Source of the DNA: Bacillota bacterium
Lineage (GTDB): Bacteria; Bacillota; Clostridia; Christensenellales; SZUA-584
DNA: 42,339 nucleotides
Assembly: GCA_023459495.1 (NCBI GenBank)
Contig: JAEWTL010000087.1
Coordinates: 1-42,339, forward strand
Direction: 5' to 3'
Shown: positions 1 through 8,194 of the stretch, piece after piece
How the letters are laid out: every line of letters begins with the position of its first letter
How positions within the stretch are numbered: position 1 is the stretch's first letter
Program-made: the position numbers and the translations under genes
Notes under the pieces: model-generated
What the model saw: only the letters and a program-made list of their open reading frames with translations
The model's database searches: none
Told to the model about the DNA's origin: nothing

Positions 1-1
1 A

Positions 2-208
2 CCGACAGGAGATACTGGCCCGGCAGGCGCAGATGGAGATACGGGACCGACGGGAGACACCGGCCCGGCAGGCGCGGTGGGAGACACAGGACCGACGGGA
101 GACACCGGCCCGGCAGGCGCAGTGGGAGATACAGGACCAACGGGAGACACCGGCCCGGCAGGCGCAGTGGGAGACACGGGACCGACGGGAGACACCGGCC
201 CGGCAGGC
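2..208 (+). repeat. Tandem 45-bp coding repeat (collagen triplets)
   Basis: There are four complete 45-bp units (2-46, 47-91, 92-136, 137-181) and one partial unit. Each codes for 15 residues, that is five Gly-X-Y triplets. The units differ at only a few third positions, so the copy number is expected to vary between strains by slippage or unequal recombination. The array continues upstream beyond the window. Confidence 0.9.
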
Positions 209-718
209 GGCGGTGCGATCATACCGTTTGCTTCGGGCACCCCGGCTGTGGTCACGACCGTGCTTGGCGGATTACTTGGAACCACAACTCTCGTCGGGTT
301 CGGCAACTCAGTAACCGGGGTCAGCATAGCCGGTGGAGTAATCGATACGACGACCATATCGGATATGTCCTTCTCTATGCCGAGAGACGGTACGATCACG
401 TCGCTGGCCGCGTATTTTAGTACCACGGTGGCGCTGGCGCTGGTGGGAAGCACGATTACGCTCTCGGCGCAGCTGTATTCGTCGACCACACCGGACAACA
501 GCTTCACGGCGATACCCGGTGCGTTGGTGACCTTAGCCCCTGCGCTTACCGGCATCGTTGCGATCGGCACAATCAGCAGCGGCCTTACGACCGGGCTGTC
601 CATTCCGGTGACGGCTGGTACGCGGTTGCTGCTCGTATTCTCCGGGGCTGTAACGGCGGGCATCGATATTGCCACAACCGTGACCGGCTTTGCGAGCGCT
701 GGGCTGAATATTGTATAA
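2..718 (+). CDS. Collagen-like exosporium protein, BclB-type C-terminal domain (5' end outside the window)
   Basis: The reading frame is open from the window edge, so the start is missing. Residues 1-69 are Gly-X-Y collagen triplets (GPTGDTGPAG type). The remaining about 170 residues are rich in Thr, Gly, Ala and Val and begin IIPFASGTPAVVTT, which resembles the C-terminal domain of the BclB group of exosporium glycoproteins (trimerising beta-rich heads on collagen-like stalks). Such proteins form hair-like filaments on the spore surface and are attached through an N-terminal segment that is not visible here. A strong terminator follows 17 bp after the stop. The domain assignment comes from recall of the family; the collagen repeats are directly visible. 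Confidence 0.85.
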   Translation, partial: PTGDTGPAGADGDTGPTGDTGPAGAVGDTGPTGDTGPAGAVGDTGPTGDTGPAGAVGDTGPTGDTGPAGGGAIIPFASGTPAVVTTVLGGLLGTTTLVGFGNSVTGVSIAGGVIDTTTISDMSFSMPRDGTITSLAAYFSTTVALALVGSTITLSAQLYSSTTPDNSFTAIPGALVTLAPALTGIVAIGTISSGLTTGLSIPVTAGTRLLLVFSGAVTAGIDIATTVTGFASAGLNIV

Positions 719-734
719 CCATAAAGCGTAATAA

Positions 735-764
735 AATACCGCCGGTGCAACATCCGGCGGTATT
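735..764. terminator. Bidirectional rho-independent terminator
   Basis: A perfect 11-bp stem (AATACCGCCGG with CCGGCGGTATT) has an 8-nt loop. T-rich sequence follows on the plus strand (TTTCTGTT) and T/A-rich sequence on the minus strand. It lies between two convergent genes, ending at 718 (+) and 784 (-), and probably serves both. Confidence 0.85.
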
Positions 765-783
765 TCTGTTCTGCGGAAGCGTG

Positions 784-1293
784 CTATTCCGGCTTTGCCG
801 GTGAAGCGTCTTTGTATGCGTTGGCAAGCACTTCTTTGCGGTGTTGCAGGTGGATGCCGATGTGTCCCACGCCGAGGAGAACGGATGCGGCAATCAGCCA
901 GATCACCTTTCCGTACACGCCGAGCAGCAGGAACGCCGCGACGGGCAGCACCGCGCCCGGCACCGGGATGCCGAGAAAGCTGCGGTAGAAGCTGGCCTGC
1001 GTGTGCTCGCCCGTAAAGTAGCGTATCCAGTAGATCTCGTACAGAAGCATCAACATAAAGGAAGCGATCTGCCACAGCGTCCAAGTCGTGAAAGGTGCAA
1101 GGTTGGTATCGCGGAAGAGCAGTATACTGGCGGTACAGGCCGCCTGTCCGACGCGCTCGAACACGGTCAGCACCTTGTTTTCCTGCGCGGGGCTGTAGTC
1201 CACAGGCTTGTTTCTGGCCCATAGTATGTTGGGGACCCACAGCATCAGCAGATAGATGAGGCCGACGTAGGAAAATCCGAAATGGCCGAGCAT
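784..1293 (-). CDS. Uncharacterised membrane protein (169 aa)
   Basis: A hydrophobic protein with about four or five predicted membrane segments (near residues 5-22, 60-75, 80-95, 118-135 and 138-155) and a hydrophilic tail ending KDASPAKPE. The start was set at the ATG at 1293 because AGGAGG precedes it with 4 nt between; an upstream in-frame ATG at 1317 has no ribosome-binding site. I do not recognise a named family. The gene stands alone on the minus strand and converges on the collagen-like gene. Confidence 0.7.
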   Translation of the reverse strand: MLGHFGFSYVGLIYLLMLWVPNILWARNKPVDYSPAQENKVLTVFERVGQAACTASILLFRDTNLAPFTTWTLWQIASFMLMLLYEIYWIRYFTGEHTQASFYRSFLGIPVPGAVLPVAAFLLLGVYGKVIWLIAASVLLGVGHIGIHLQHRKEVLANAYKDASPAKPE

Positions 1294-1338
1294 ATTGCCT
1301 CCTGAAGTATAATTCATTAAACCAGCATCGCCATGTCC

Positions 1339-1896
1339 CTATTTTATGATGTAGGACCACAGCTTCCAATCGATTTTGGCAGGATCAGACTCATTGCACA
1401 CGGCAATACCGCGCAACGCTTCCTCCATCCGGGCGCATTCGACGGCGGCGATTCTGTCATAAGCTTCGGGGGCTTCATTGAGCCCTGCCTGCTCATAAGC
1501 AAGCGCCGCAGTGCCGTAAAAGGCCAGCCCTAAGCAATGCGCCGGTACATGAATGGTCAGCGCGGCATGGGCACAGGCTCTTGCAGCCGCCTGCGCCGCA
1601 TAATTGCCTTCCGCCCCGGTAGCCGCGGCATGGGCGTCATAGTTGGTTTGTTTGGCATCAACGAATTTGACCCTGCCCTCCAGCCAGCCGACTGCATTGT
1701 GTAAGGCATCTTGTGGCCGGGTATCCGTGGGGTATGCGCGCTCATATATCGGTACAATATACTTCTCGGCATAGCCTGTACACCATTGAATCAGCGTCGC
1801 CTTGCTCTGCGTTTCAATCAGCCGCGCCAGTGAAATAATATACGGCGACTGAAAGTTCCCGAGTGTTTTCTTTAATTTGCTTTTCAGGACAACCAT
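1339..1896 (-). CDS. Imm5-like putative immunity protein
   Basis: A helical 185-residue protein, rich in Ala, with a C-terminal run like AAVECARMEEALRGIAV followed by NESDPAKIDW. This matches my recollection of the Imm5 family, called putative immunity proteins of polymorphic toxin systems, in which the domain would bind and block a cognate toxin. No toxin gene lies nearby, so it is an orphan. The start at 1896 is preceded by GAGGGGTG. A TATAAT sequence about 15-20 nt upstream could be the -10 box, giving a very short leader. A GTG at 1968 is an alternative start without support. Confidence 0.6.
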   Translation of the reverse strand: MVVLKSKLKKTLGNFQSPYIISLARLIETQSKATLIQWCTGYAEKYIVPIYERAYPTDTRPQDALHNAVGWLEGRVKFVDAKQTNYDAHAAATGAEGNYAAQAAARACAHAALTIHVPAHCLGLAFYGTAALAYEQAGLNEAPEAYDRIAAVECARMEEALRGIAVCNESDPAKIDWKLWSYIIK

Positions 1897-2089
1897 CACC
1901 CCTCGGTTGGTATTATACCACGCCGATTCGCCGTTAGCAGTCATTGATCTGAAGTGATTTATCCCCACACGAGGGATGAATTGCTTCGTCGCTTGCCCAC
2001 CCTGCGAAGCCGCGCTTTATGGGAAACCCCGGAGCTCCGAACAATCAGCATGTGCGTACACACCATGGTAACGAAAAGCAACTCCTATA

Positions 2090-2164
2090 TGTCATCCTGA
2101 CTAGCGAAGCGAGGAACGGATCTTTATAAAAGATGTTTCGTCGCCACCGCTCCTCAACATGACA
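2090..2164. repeat. REP-like inverted repeat with TGTCAT ends
   Basis: The element begins TGTCATCCTGA and ends CTCAACATGACA, so its termini are inverted repeats. Inside are AGCGAAGCGAGGAACGGATC and a partly complementary AGATGTTTCGTCGCC arm. A relative of 112 bp with the same ends lies at 30793-30904. It occupies the 306-bp gap between the Imm5-like gene and the acyltransferase gene; I see nothing else in that gap apart from short palindromes near 2000-2040. Confidence 0.65.
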
Positions 2165-2202
2165 CGGTGGATGGGCTTTTTCATAGCAATGACGGCAGCG
2201 CC

Positions 2203-3426
2203 TTAGCCTCGCGCGTAGTGGTTGTACAACTCCTCCGTGGCGAGCGATATCTTGGTGGCGGACCACTCACTGGTTTTGGGGTAGATGTAGTAGGTGTCCT
2301 GCAGGGTGGAGAGGTCGATGCAGTCGCCCTTGCCCATGTAGTCGTATTCGATGTGGCAGGAGTACATGGAAAGCGGGTCCTTCTTTAAAAGGAAGGGCTC
2401 GCCGTCAAAGATGCCCTCCAGCGTGAAGCCATTCATGTCGTGCGTGAGGCGGCCTTCGCCCAGGCGGATGTAGCCATCGGCATTGGGCAGGCTGTCCACC
2501 ACGACCTCGGAGGAGAAGAAGTACTCGCCCTCCCGGATGAGCTGCCGCACGTCTTCGCGCAGCGCCTCGTACCAGCTGGGGATGTGCACGCGCTCGGCCT
2601 CATCCCGGGCAATGAGCTCGCCGTACTCGGTCATGGTCCACTGGCGGCCACACGCGTCGCACCACAGCGTGGCGCCGTCGGAACGCATCTGATACTCCTC
2701 GCCGCAGTGGCGGCACTTGTAGAGCACCTTGTGCAAACCCTTGGCGCGGTCCTTGTAGCGGATACGGATGCCGTTCTCCTTCTGCCAGAGGTATTCGTCG
2801 TAGAAGAAGGCGTCGTTGATGCGTTTAAACACTTCGGCTTTGGGCAGCGTTTTGATTTCATCCGCCGTGATGATCTGCCTTAAATCCGCGGCGAGCGGGA
2901 TGCGCCGCTTGTGCAGGTTCCACACGGGCGAGCGCAGGAAGTTGCCGTGCATGCTCAGCGTCACCACCGGGACTTTTAAAAACTTGGCGAGCTTGCCCAA
3001 GGATTCCGGCAAACAGGCGTTGGTGCCGATCAGCGAATAGCGCGCCTCCGGGTAGATCACGAGGATATCGCCGTTGTCGATGACCTTGCGCAGGTGCATC
3101 ACCATCTGCACGTCGTTGGTAAACTTGCGCTTGCAGATGCAGCCCACGTTGCGCAGCAGCTTCTCGCGGCCGATGAAGCCGTCGATGGCGACCACATAAT
3201 TGGCGCGGTGGGGGAAGGTGCACGCCGTGGTCACCATGAAGTCGATGAACGACTTGTGGGTGCACAGCAGCAGATAGGGCGGTTTTAAGCCCTTCATATT
3301 TTCACGGTTGATTTTAAGCCGGTTGGTCCAGACGATGGGGAAGCTCAAGAGCCATGTAAAGATTTTCAGCGGAGTTTTCTGGCGTTTCGGAGGAGCCTGC
3401 ATATCAAAGCGTGTCACTTCTTCCAT
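2203..3426 (-). CDS. PlsC-like lysophospholipid acyltransferase with C-terminal zinc-ribbon extension
   Basis: Residues about 20-230 carry the acyltransferase fold: the HX4D box appears as HKSFID, and the substrate-binding block as YPEARYS. The expected role is acyl transfer to a lysophospholipid or similar membrane acceptor; the N-terminal hydrophobic stretch (FTWLLSFPIVW) fits membrane association. Unusually, residues about 230-265 contain two Cys pairs (CRHCG and CDACG) typical of a zinc ribbon, followed by a further 140-residue domain of unknown role. At 407 residues it is much longer than ordinary PlsC (about 200-250). The ATG at 3426 follows GAGGTG. Confidence 0.8.
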   Translation of the reverse strand: MEEVTRFDMQAPPKRQKTPLKIFTWLLSFPIVWTNRLKINRENMKGLKPPYLLLCTHKSFIDFMVTTACTFPHRANYVVAIDGFIGREKLLRNVGCICKRKFTNDVQMVMHLRKVIDNGDILVIYPEARYSLIGTNACLPESLGKLAKFLKVPVVTLSMHGNFLRSPVWNLHKRRIPLAADLRQIITADEIKTLPKAEVFKRINDAFFYDEYLWQKENGIRIRYKDRAKGLHKVLYKCRHCGEEYQMRSDGATLWCDACGRQWTMTEYGELIARDEAERVHIPSWYEALREDVRQLIREGEYFFSSEVVVDSLPNADGYIRLGEGRLTHDMNGFTLEGIFDGEPFLLKKDPLSMYSCHIEYDYMGKGDCIDLSTLQDTYYIYPKTSEWSATKISLATEELYNHYARG

Positions 3427-3507
3427 GGGTCACCTCGATGTGTGATTTTTCGACATTATACCACACGGCGGGTGCGTTTGTCTCGAACGAAGGCAGGACC
3501 GGACCGG

Positions 3508-4101
3508 CTATTTTAACAGCGTCGAGCCTGCGAAAACCCCGGCGAGAAAAATTGTTGCGATCAGGATAAAGTGATATATGAACCATCCGATCTTTCCGAA
3601 TTTGAGCTGTTCAATATCGAGCGGCCTGCGGTTTTCCGGTTTTACGACCAAACCGCCCGCCCATTCAAAGATCAGCAGGTAGAGCCACCACCAGACATAC
3701 GAATCCCAGATGCCCCAATTGGAGGTGTATGCGATGATATCGGAGTTCTTTTCAATGAGGAGCTCAGCCGTTACGCCGAGATGGACCAGCACCCAGTAAA
3801 ACGGCAGCTTCCACCGCCACTGCGTCGGGCTGTAGCAAACGCCGCCAAGGACGTACAGCGGGAAGAAGGTGATGATCAGATAGACCGGAATTGGGGATAG
3901 GGACGGGAATAACCGGAACGGAAAGGTGTACAGCTTCAGATAAATAAATATATAGCAAAGGACCACGCCCACGAAACTGCTCAGGAGATAGAGCAGGCCG
4001 TATTGCTTCCAGTTTTTGCGGATAATCCAAAACAGGCCTGCAACCGATACGGCAGGGGCCGACAGCGAAAGCAGCGTATTGATGTTCCACCCAACATCCA
4101 T
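3508..4101 (-). CDS. CBO0543-type multi-pass membrane protein
   Basis: A 197-residue integral membrane protein with about five hydrophobic segments, many Trp/Tyr residues, and basic or polar loops. Its pattern (an N-terminal helix followed by WIIRKNWKQYG, later FYWVLVHLGVTAELLIE and WGIWDSYVWWW) resembles the CBO0543 family of Firmicutes membrane proteins of unknown function. The start at 4101 is chosen because GGAGG stands 6 nt upstream; a TTG at 4107 overlaps the same site. It is separated from the acyltransferase gene by about 80 bp and could share a transcript with it. Confidence 0.65.
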   Translation of the reverse strand: MDVGWNINTLLSLSAPAVSVAGLFWIIRKNWKQYGLLYLLSSFVGVVLCYIFIYLKLYTFPFRLFPSLSPIPVYLIITFFPLYVLGGVCYSPTQWRWKLPFYWVLVHLGVTAELLIEKNSDIIAYTSNWGIWDSYVWWWLYLLIFEWAGGLVVKPENRRPLDIEQLKFGKIGWFIYHFILIATIFLAGVFAGSTLLK

Positions 4102-4180
4102 AATCAACCTCCATGCGGAAACAGGTCTATTATCCCCATTTGGGTTTGATTTATTGGGGGCCCCAAAAAAGCGGAGCTTT

Positions 4181-4354
4181 ATGGGGTGTAATCAGGTGGA
4201 GATATGGTTGTCGAACCTCAAAGACCGGAAACACGGCTTAAGAAAAAGCGCACGTTTTGCCGTCGCCAACGCGTTGACCGAAAAGTATGCGGATGCATGC
4301 CATAAAGTCTTGGCGAACGACAGCCGCTATGGGGAGACGGGCATCCCGGTGTAG
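4181..4354 (+). CDS. Possible small gene or fragment (57 aa), unidentified
   Basis: The frame looks coding: it uses G/C-rich third positions and gives a balanced, helical peptide (for example HGLRKSARFAVANALTEKYA). The ATG at 4181 sits in a palindromic repeat module (CCCCAAAAAAGCGGAGC to ATGGGG), so the repeat supplies both GGAG and the start codon; a GTG at 4196 is an alternative. The last 28 bp overlap the convergent gene ending at 4327. It may be a real small gene, or the 3' remnant of a larger one now joined to repeat DNA. I do not recognise it. Confidence 0.35.
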   Translation: MGCNQVEIWLSNLKDRKHGLRKSARFAVANALTEKYADACHKVLANDSRYGETGIPV

Positions 4355-4890
4355 GCTTGCAGCCCTTCGTCGCCGCGGATGGCGGTGATGCGCCAGAAAT
4401 CGCCGCGCTGCACGATGGTCAGCGTCGCGGTCATGGGCGGCATGGGCCCGGTGGAGGTCTGGGTATCGATGCGCAACGTAAGCTCCGCAGTGTCCGGCGC
4501 GGTTTGATTCTGCGCGGTGATCTCGTACGCGTTAATCCACGGGCTGGATACGCCGGTGACCCAGTTGGGGGCAGTCTCCGTCAGCGCCTGCGCGTAGCTT
4601 TCCCGCAGGTCGGTATCCATCACGGCATACTGCATCGCGGCGCTGCGCATCATCAGCCCCTGCACCCAGGTGTCGGCGGCGGCCTCCGGGGTGCACACGC
4701 CCACGTAGTCCATGGCCTCGGTCAGCAGCCGGGCGCGCACCGCGTCGTCCGGGCGGCGGACAGCCACGACTGAAATGTGCCGGGCACTGAAGATGCCGAT
4801 GCGGTATCCCACCGCGCCGGACAGCATGACGAGCACCACGGCAGCAAACAACAGATAATTCCTTCGGTCACGAGGCGAATCAGCGTTCAT
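4327..4890 (-). CDS. Membrane-anchored extracytoplasmic protein, unknown function
   Basis: A 187-residue protein with one N-terminal membrane segment (residues about 13-32, YLLFAAVVLVMLSGAVGY), then a soluble domain outside the cell. The C-terminal half (TAELTLRIDTQTSTGPMPP, then ATLTIVQRGDFWRITAI) looks like an NTF2-like or conjugative-transfer-type beta fold, but this is weak. There is no lipobox Cys. The start is set at 4890 because GGAGGG lies 6 nt upstream; the ATG at 4896 directly abuts it. The gene is divergent from the VOC gene. Confidence 0.65.
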   Translation of the reverse strand: MNADSPRDRRNYLLFAAVVLVMLSGAVGYRIGIFSARHISVVAVRRPDDAVRARLLTEAMDYVGVCTPEAAADTWVQGLMMRSAAMQYAVMDTDLRESYAQALTETAPNWVTGVSSPWINAYEITAQNQTAPDTAELTLRIDTQTSTGPMPPMTATLTIVQRGDFWRITAIRGDEGLQAYTGMPVSP

Positions 4891-5092
4891 TTTCATCCCT
4901 CCCTGATATACGGTATGCGGCGGAAGGGAAGGTCAGCCCTGAAAAAAGAGGAATGAATCAGCGGCGCGGCTGATGCTGCGCTTTATCATGGATGAGGTGG
5001 ATAAAAACGGAAAAGTGCAGTATAATGCAGGCATTGGCCCGCAGGTTGACGGGCGTTCAATCATTTCGCTCAAACGGGCAAAGGAGGTGCGG

Positions 5093-5482
5093 ATGAAGCT
5101 GGACGGGTTTGGAATATTCGTGAAGGACATGGCGGTCATGGTCCGGTTCTACCGGGACGTGCTGGGCTTTGAAATCAAAGAGGAAGAGAACGCGACCAAC
5201 GTCTATCTGGAAAAGGACGGGACGTTGTTTCTGCTGTACCGCAGGACGGATTTTGAAAGGATGATCCACCGCTCGCTGCAGTATGCGAACGGCGTCAACG
5301 GACATTATGAGATCGCGCTCAGTGCGGAGAACTATGACGAGGTGGACCGGATGTTTCAGATGGTGGTTTCCAAGGGAGCGGTTCCGGTTCTGGAGCCCAC
5401 CACCGAGCCGTGGGGACAGCGCACCTGCTACATCGCCGACCCGGAGGGCAATCTGGTGGAGATCGGATCGTTTAACCCATAA
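5093..5482 (+). CDS. VOC (glyoxalase/bleomycin-resistance fold) protein
   Basis: A 129-residue single-domain VOC protein. It opens with a beta-alpha-beta module (LDGFGIFVKDMAVMVRFYRDVLGFE) and ends with the typical YIADPEGNLVEIGSF strand. Members bind a divalent metal and act in isomerisation, dioxygenation, or sequestration of antibiotics; the substrate cannot be told from sequence. The ATG at 5093 is preceded by AAGGAGG with 5 nt between, so the longer frame from 4973 is not needed. A TATAAT at 5022-5027 could be its -10 box. Confidence 0.85.
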   Translation: MKLDGFGIFVKDMAVMVRFYRDVLGFEIKEEENATNVYLEKDGTLFLLYRRTDFERMIHRSLQYANGVNGHYEIALSAENYDEVDRMFQMVVSKGAVPVLEPTTEPWGQRTCYIADPEGNLVEIGSFNP

Positions 5483-5499
5483 ACCCCCAAAATAAAACA

Positions 5500-5719
5500 G
5501 CTGGTTTGAAACCGGCTGCAGACTGTCAAAACCGCTGTTTATTGGCCCCATCGGATGAGGGGGCTGTCGCCGACAGGCGACTGGGGGAGAGAAAAATAGC
5601 TGGAGCCGGTCACTCCCTCCGTCAAATGTCGGATAAATCCGATATTTACCCCCCTTCCGAGGTTGGCAAAGCGCCGAGAAAGGATTTTCCAATAACCTGA
5701 GCCGGTTTCAAACCGGCTG
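5500..5719. repeat. Composite intergenic repeat flanked by 19-bp direct repeats
   Basis: GCTGGTTTGAAACCGGCTG at 5500-5518 and GCCGGTTTCAAACCGGCTG at 5701-5719 differ at two positions, and each is itself a partial palindrome. Between them lie a TCGCC/GGCGA hairpin (5567-5580) and G-rich and C-rich arms (GATGAGGGGGCTG, then ACCCCCCTTCCGAGG) like the terminal parts of the MITE-like elements near recO. It fills the gap between the VOC and HD-GYP genes. Confidence 0.5.
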
Positions 5720-5726
5720 CCGTTCC

Positions 5727-5754
5727 GCGCGCTTGGTTGCCAGGCGCGCTTTTT
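5727..5754 (+). terminator. Rho-independent terminator
   Basis: A GC-rich stem (GCGCGCTTGG with CCAGGCGCGC) with a TTG loop is followed by TTTTT. It is oriented to end transcripts coming from the VOC gene and reaches the stop codon of the convergent HD-GYP gene. Confidence 0.75.
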
Positions 5755-7042
5755 AATCGCTGGTGCCGTTCTTCAATTCTTCTTCCTCTCCACGGGAGAA
5801 GGCGTCGTAATATTCCGCCGCCTCCAGCTGCCTTTCGAGGCACAGGCTGGTCATCAGGCTGAAGTGGTCCAGCAGCGAGGCGACGACCCGGCCGCACAGC
5901 GCGCCGCTTTTGACCATGCCGCGCAGCGTGGATATCGTCTGGTCACGGTTCATGCCCTGACGGTAAGGGCGCGGCTCGGTGATCGCGGTGAACACGTCCG
6001 CCACGGCCATGATGCGCGAGCCCGCGGGGATGCTCGCCGCCTTGAGGTGGAACGGATAGCCTGTGCCGTTGAGTTTTTCGTGGTGGAACGACGCCCAGCG
6101 GTTGATCGTCTCAAACCCCTGGATATGGCTGAGCAGCTGATAGGTGAAGAACGTATGGGCGCGGATTGCGTTGAACTCCGCCGGGTCCAGCTTGCCCGGT
6201 TTTTCAAGTATGGCGCTGTCGATGGCGAGCTTGCCGAGATCGTGCAGGTAGCCCGCGATGAGCATGAGTCGGCATTCGTCCTGCGAGAAGCCCGCGTATT
6301 CGGCCAGCATGGCTGCGGTGGAGGCCACGCCCGCGGAATGGGTGGCGGTGAAGCGGCTGCGGAAGTCGATGATGTGGGAAAGCATCTTCGAAATGCTCTG
6401 CACCTCGTTGATGTTGAGCAGACGTTTTTCGGGCAGCAGGGTGTCGGGCATGGAATCGACGGGGGCCTTGTGCAGCAGCTCCAGCCATACGTATTCCCTG
6501 GGGGCGAGCTCCTGCAGCGCGTCGACGATTTCCGGCGCAAAGATGTTTCCGTTGCGGGCCTTTATGGACTCGAGTATGCCTGGAACCTGGCCCAGCGCGT
6601 TGGGAACGTTCTTCAGCAGCACGGAAGTGCGGTCGGCCAGGTGGATGATGTGGCTTTCGATCGGTACGTCCATACCCATGAAGCGGCGGCCCTGCCCGTT
6701 CTTCCACGGAACGTGGTGAAAGCGCACGATATCGGAGATAGCGCCAAAGGGCTCAAACTCCTTGAGCAGGCGCGCGCCGCGAAAGCCGTGACTGTTCATG
6801 GTAACCGGCTCGTCCTCGATGAGCGAAAGGCGCTCGTCGCTGGACAGCGCTCCGATGTCGTGGATGATGCCTGCCATCAGCACGCTGCGCTGAGTTTCCT
6901 CGGGCAGCTTCATCTGCTGCGCGATCCGGTAGGCCAGAAAAGCGGTTTGCTGGTGATGGTTCGATACCTCCGGCGAAACGAGGTCGACTGCGTCTGACAC
7001 GCACTGTAAGATCTCAAAAAGGCTGATCCGCATTTTGTTCAT
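5753..7042 (-). CDS. Two-domain HD / HD-GYP phosphohydrolase (possible c-di-GMP phosphodiesterase)
   Basis: A 429-residue soluble protein. The N-terminal HD domain has HD at residues 61-62 (MAGIIHDIGALS) and HH at 109-110. The C-terminal domain is a clear HD-GYP: HDLGK at 267-271, HHEKLNGTGYP at 320-330 and AVADVF near 346-351. HD-GYP proteins usually hydrolyse cyclic di-GMP with two or three metal ions. There is no receiver or membrane part, so the input signal is unknown. The ATG at 7042 has GGAGG 6 nt upstream. It is divergent from the pst operon, sharing a 237-bp intergenic region. Confidence 0.88.
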   Translation of the reverse strand: MNKMRISLFEILQCVSDAVDLVSPEVSNHHQQTAFLAYRIAQQMKLPEETQRSVLMAGIIHDIGALSSDERLSLIEDEPVTMNSHGFRGARLLKEFEPFGAISDIVRFHHVPWKNGQGRRFMGMDVPIESHIIHLADRTSVLLKNVPNALGQVPGILESIKARNGNIFAPEIVDALQELAPREYVWLELLHKAPVDSMPDTLLPEKRLLNINEVQSISKMLSHIIDFRSRFTATHSAGVASTAAMLAEYAGFSQDECRLMLIAGYLHDLGKLAIDSAILEKPGKLDPAEFNAIRAHTFFTYQLLSHIQGFETINRWASFHHEKLNGTGYPFHLKAASIPAGSRIMAVADVFTAITEPRPYRQGMNRDQTISTLRGMVKSGALCGRVVASLLDHFSLMTSLCLERQLEAAEYYDAFSRGEEEELKNGTSD

Positions 7043-7208
7043 GGCTGTCCTCCGCCGCGGCCTTGTCCGGCAGATGCCGGTTGTTAAGGCCTGATGTTTT
7101 TGTTCGCCGGTTGCGTTTTGCAACATCTATATATACCCCGTCTGCATGCTGTTTAAACGGGATAATCTGGTAAAGTTTATCGTCAGAAAACTTCAGAAAA
7201 CGATCCAC

Positions 7209-7236
7209 TTTACACAATCTTAACGTGGCCTTTACG
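7209..7236 (+). promoter_or_regulatory. Pho-box-like 11-bp direct repeats upstream of pstC
   Basis: Three hexamers, TTTACA (7209), TTAACG (7220) and TTTACG (7231), are separated by exactly 5 bp, giving the 11-bp period of PhoP/PhoB-type operators (TTAACA repeats in Bacillus). They lie 44 bp before the pstC ATG. The spacing is seen in the sequence; binding by a Pho regulator is inference. Upstream, TCAGAAAAC is also repeated in tandem (7183-7201). Confidence 0.55.
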
Positions 7237-7279
7237 CGCTCACGATGAAGCTTTGCACAGCGCGGGATACAATCATACC

Positions 7280-8194
7280 ATGAGTAAAAACGAGAGTGTG
7301 CTCGCTCCGATGGAGCGGGTCAAGAAGAAGAAGTGGAGGCCGGGCGAACGCGCGATTGAAGGCGCCATGCTGATATGCGCGCTCGTATCCGTGGCGTCGG
7401 TTATACTGATCACCGCGCTGATTTTTTCTGAAGGCCTGCCGCTTTTTAAAGATGTGAACTTCTGGGATTTTATTTCGGGTCAAAAGTGGAAGCCGACAAA
7501 GGACATCTACGGCATACTGCCCATGATCATCACCACGCTGGAGACCACCGGAATCGCGCTGCTGATCGGTGTGCCGATCGGCCTCGGATGTGCGATCTTT
7601 CTGGCCGAGCTTGCGCCGCGTAAGCTGGCCACCATCGTGCGGCGCGGCGTCGAGATCCTCGCGGGCATCCCGTCGGTCATCTTCGGCTTTGTGGGCATGG
7701 TGCTGCTGGTGCCGTTCATCCGTGAAAATATCGGCGGGCGGGGCTTATCCATTCTTGCGGCGGGCATCATCCTCGCGATCATGATACTGCCCACGATCAT
7801 CAGCATCTCCGAAGTCAGCCTGCGGTCCGTGCCGGGCAGTTTGCGCGACGGGTCGCTGGCGATGGGCGCGAGCAAGTGGCAGACCATCCGCAAGGTGAGC
7901 CTGCCGACCGCGAAATCCGGTATCGTCACGAGCGTTGTTCTCGGCATCGGGCGCGCGGTGGGTGAGACCATGGCGGTCAAGCTGGTAATTGGCAGCACGC
8001 CTGCCATGCCGGAATCCATACTGGATTCCGCGCGGACCCTGACCGTGAACATCATTCTCGAAATGGGCTACGTGGTCACGGGCTCGACGCACTACTCGGC
8101 GCTGTTTGCCACGGGCATCATACTGTTCATATTCATCATGATACTGAACGGCATCGTCACCATCCTGAGCAGAAAGCGGGTGAAATCGCTATGA
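7280..8194 (+). CDS. pstC: Phosphate ABC transporter permease PstC
   Basis: A 304-residue inner-membrane permease with six hydrophobic segments. The binding-protein-dependent permease loop is present as DGSLAMGASKWQTIRKVSLPTA, where the cytoplasmic coupling helix meets PstB. It pairs with PstA to form the high-affinity phosphate channel. The start is uncertain: ATG 7280 has no good ribosome-binding site, TTG 7253 has a weak GATGAAG, and ATG 7310 would give a usual leader if the TACAAT at 7268 is the -10 box. The gene overlaps pstA by 4 bp (ATGA). No pstS precedes it. Confidence 0.92.
   Translation: MSKNESVLAPMERVKKKKWRPGERAIEGAMLICALVSVASVILITALIFSEGLPLFKDVNFWDFISGQKWKPTKDIYGILPMIITTLETTGIALLIGVPIGLGCAIFLAELAPRKLATIVRRGVEILAGIPSVIFGFVGMVLLVPFIRENIGGRGLSILAAGIILAIMILPTIISISEVSLRSVPGSLRDGSLAMGASKWQTIRKVSLPTAKSGIVTSVVLGIGRAVGETMAVKLVIGSTPAMPESILDSARTLTVNIILEMGYVVTGSTHYSALFATGIILFIFIMILNGIVTILSRKRVKSL

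Noticed and set aside
2..208. Regular 45-bp direct repeats resembling a repeat array
   Set aside because: They are in-frame collagen triplets without unique spacers, so not CRISPR.
5864..6997. Long plus-strand open frame (377 codons)
   Set aside because: It is antisense to the HD-GYP gene, has no recognisable domain and arises from the GC-rich codon pattern of the real gene.
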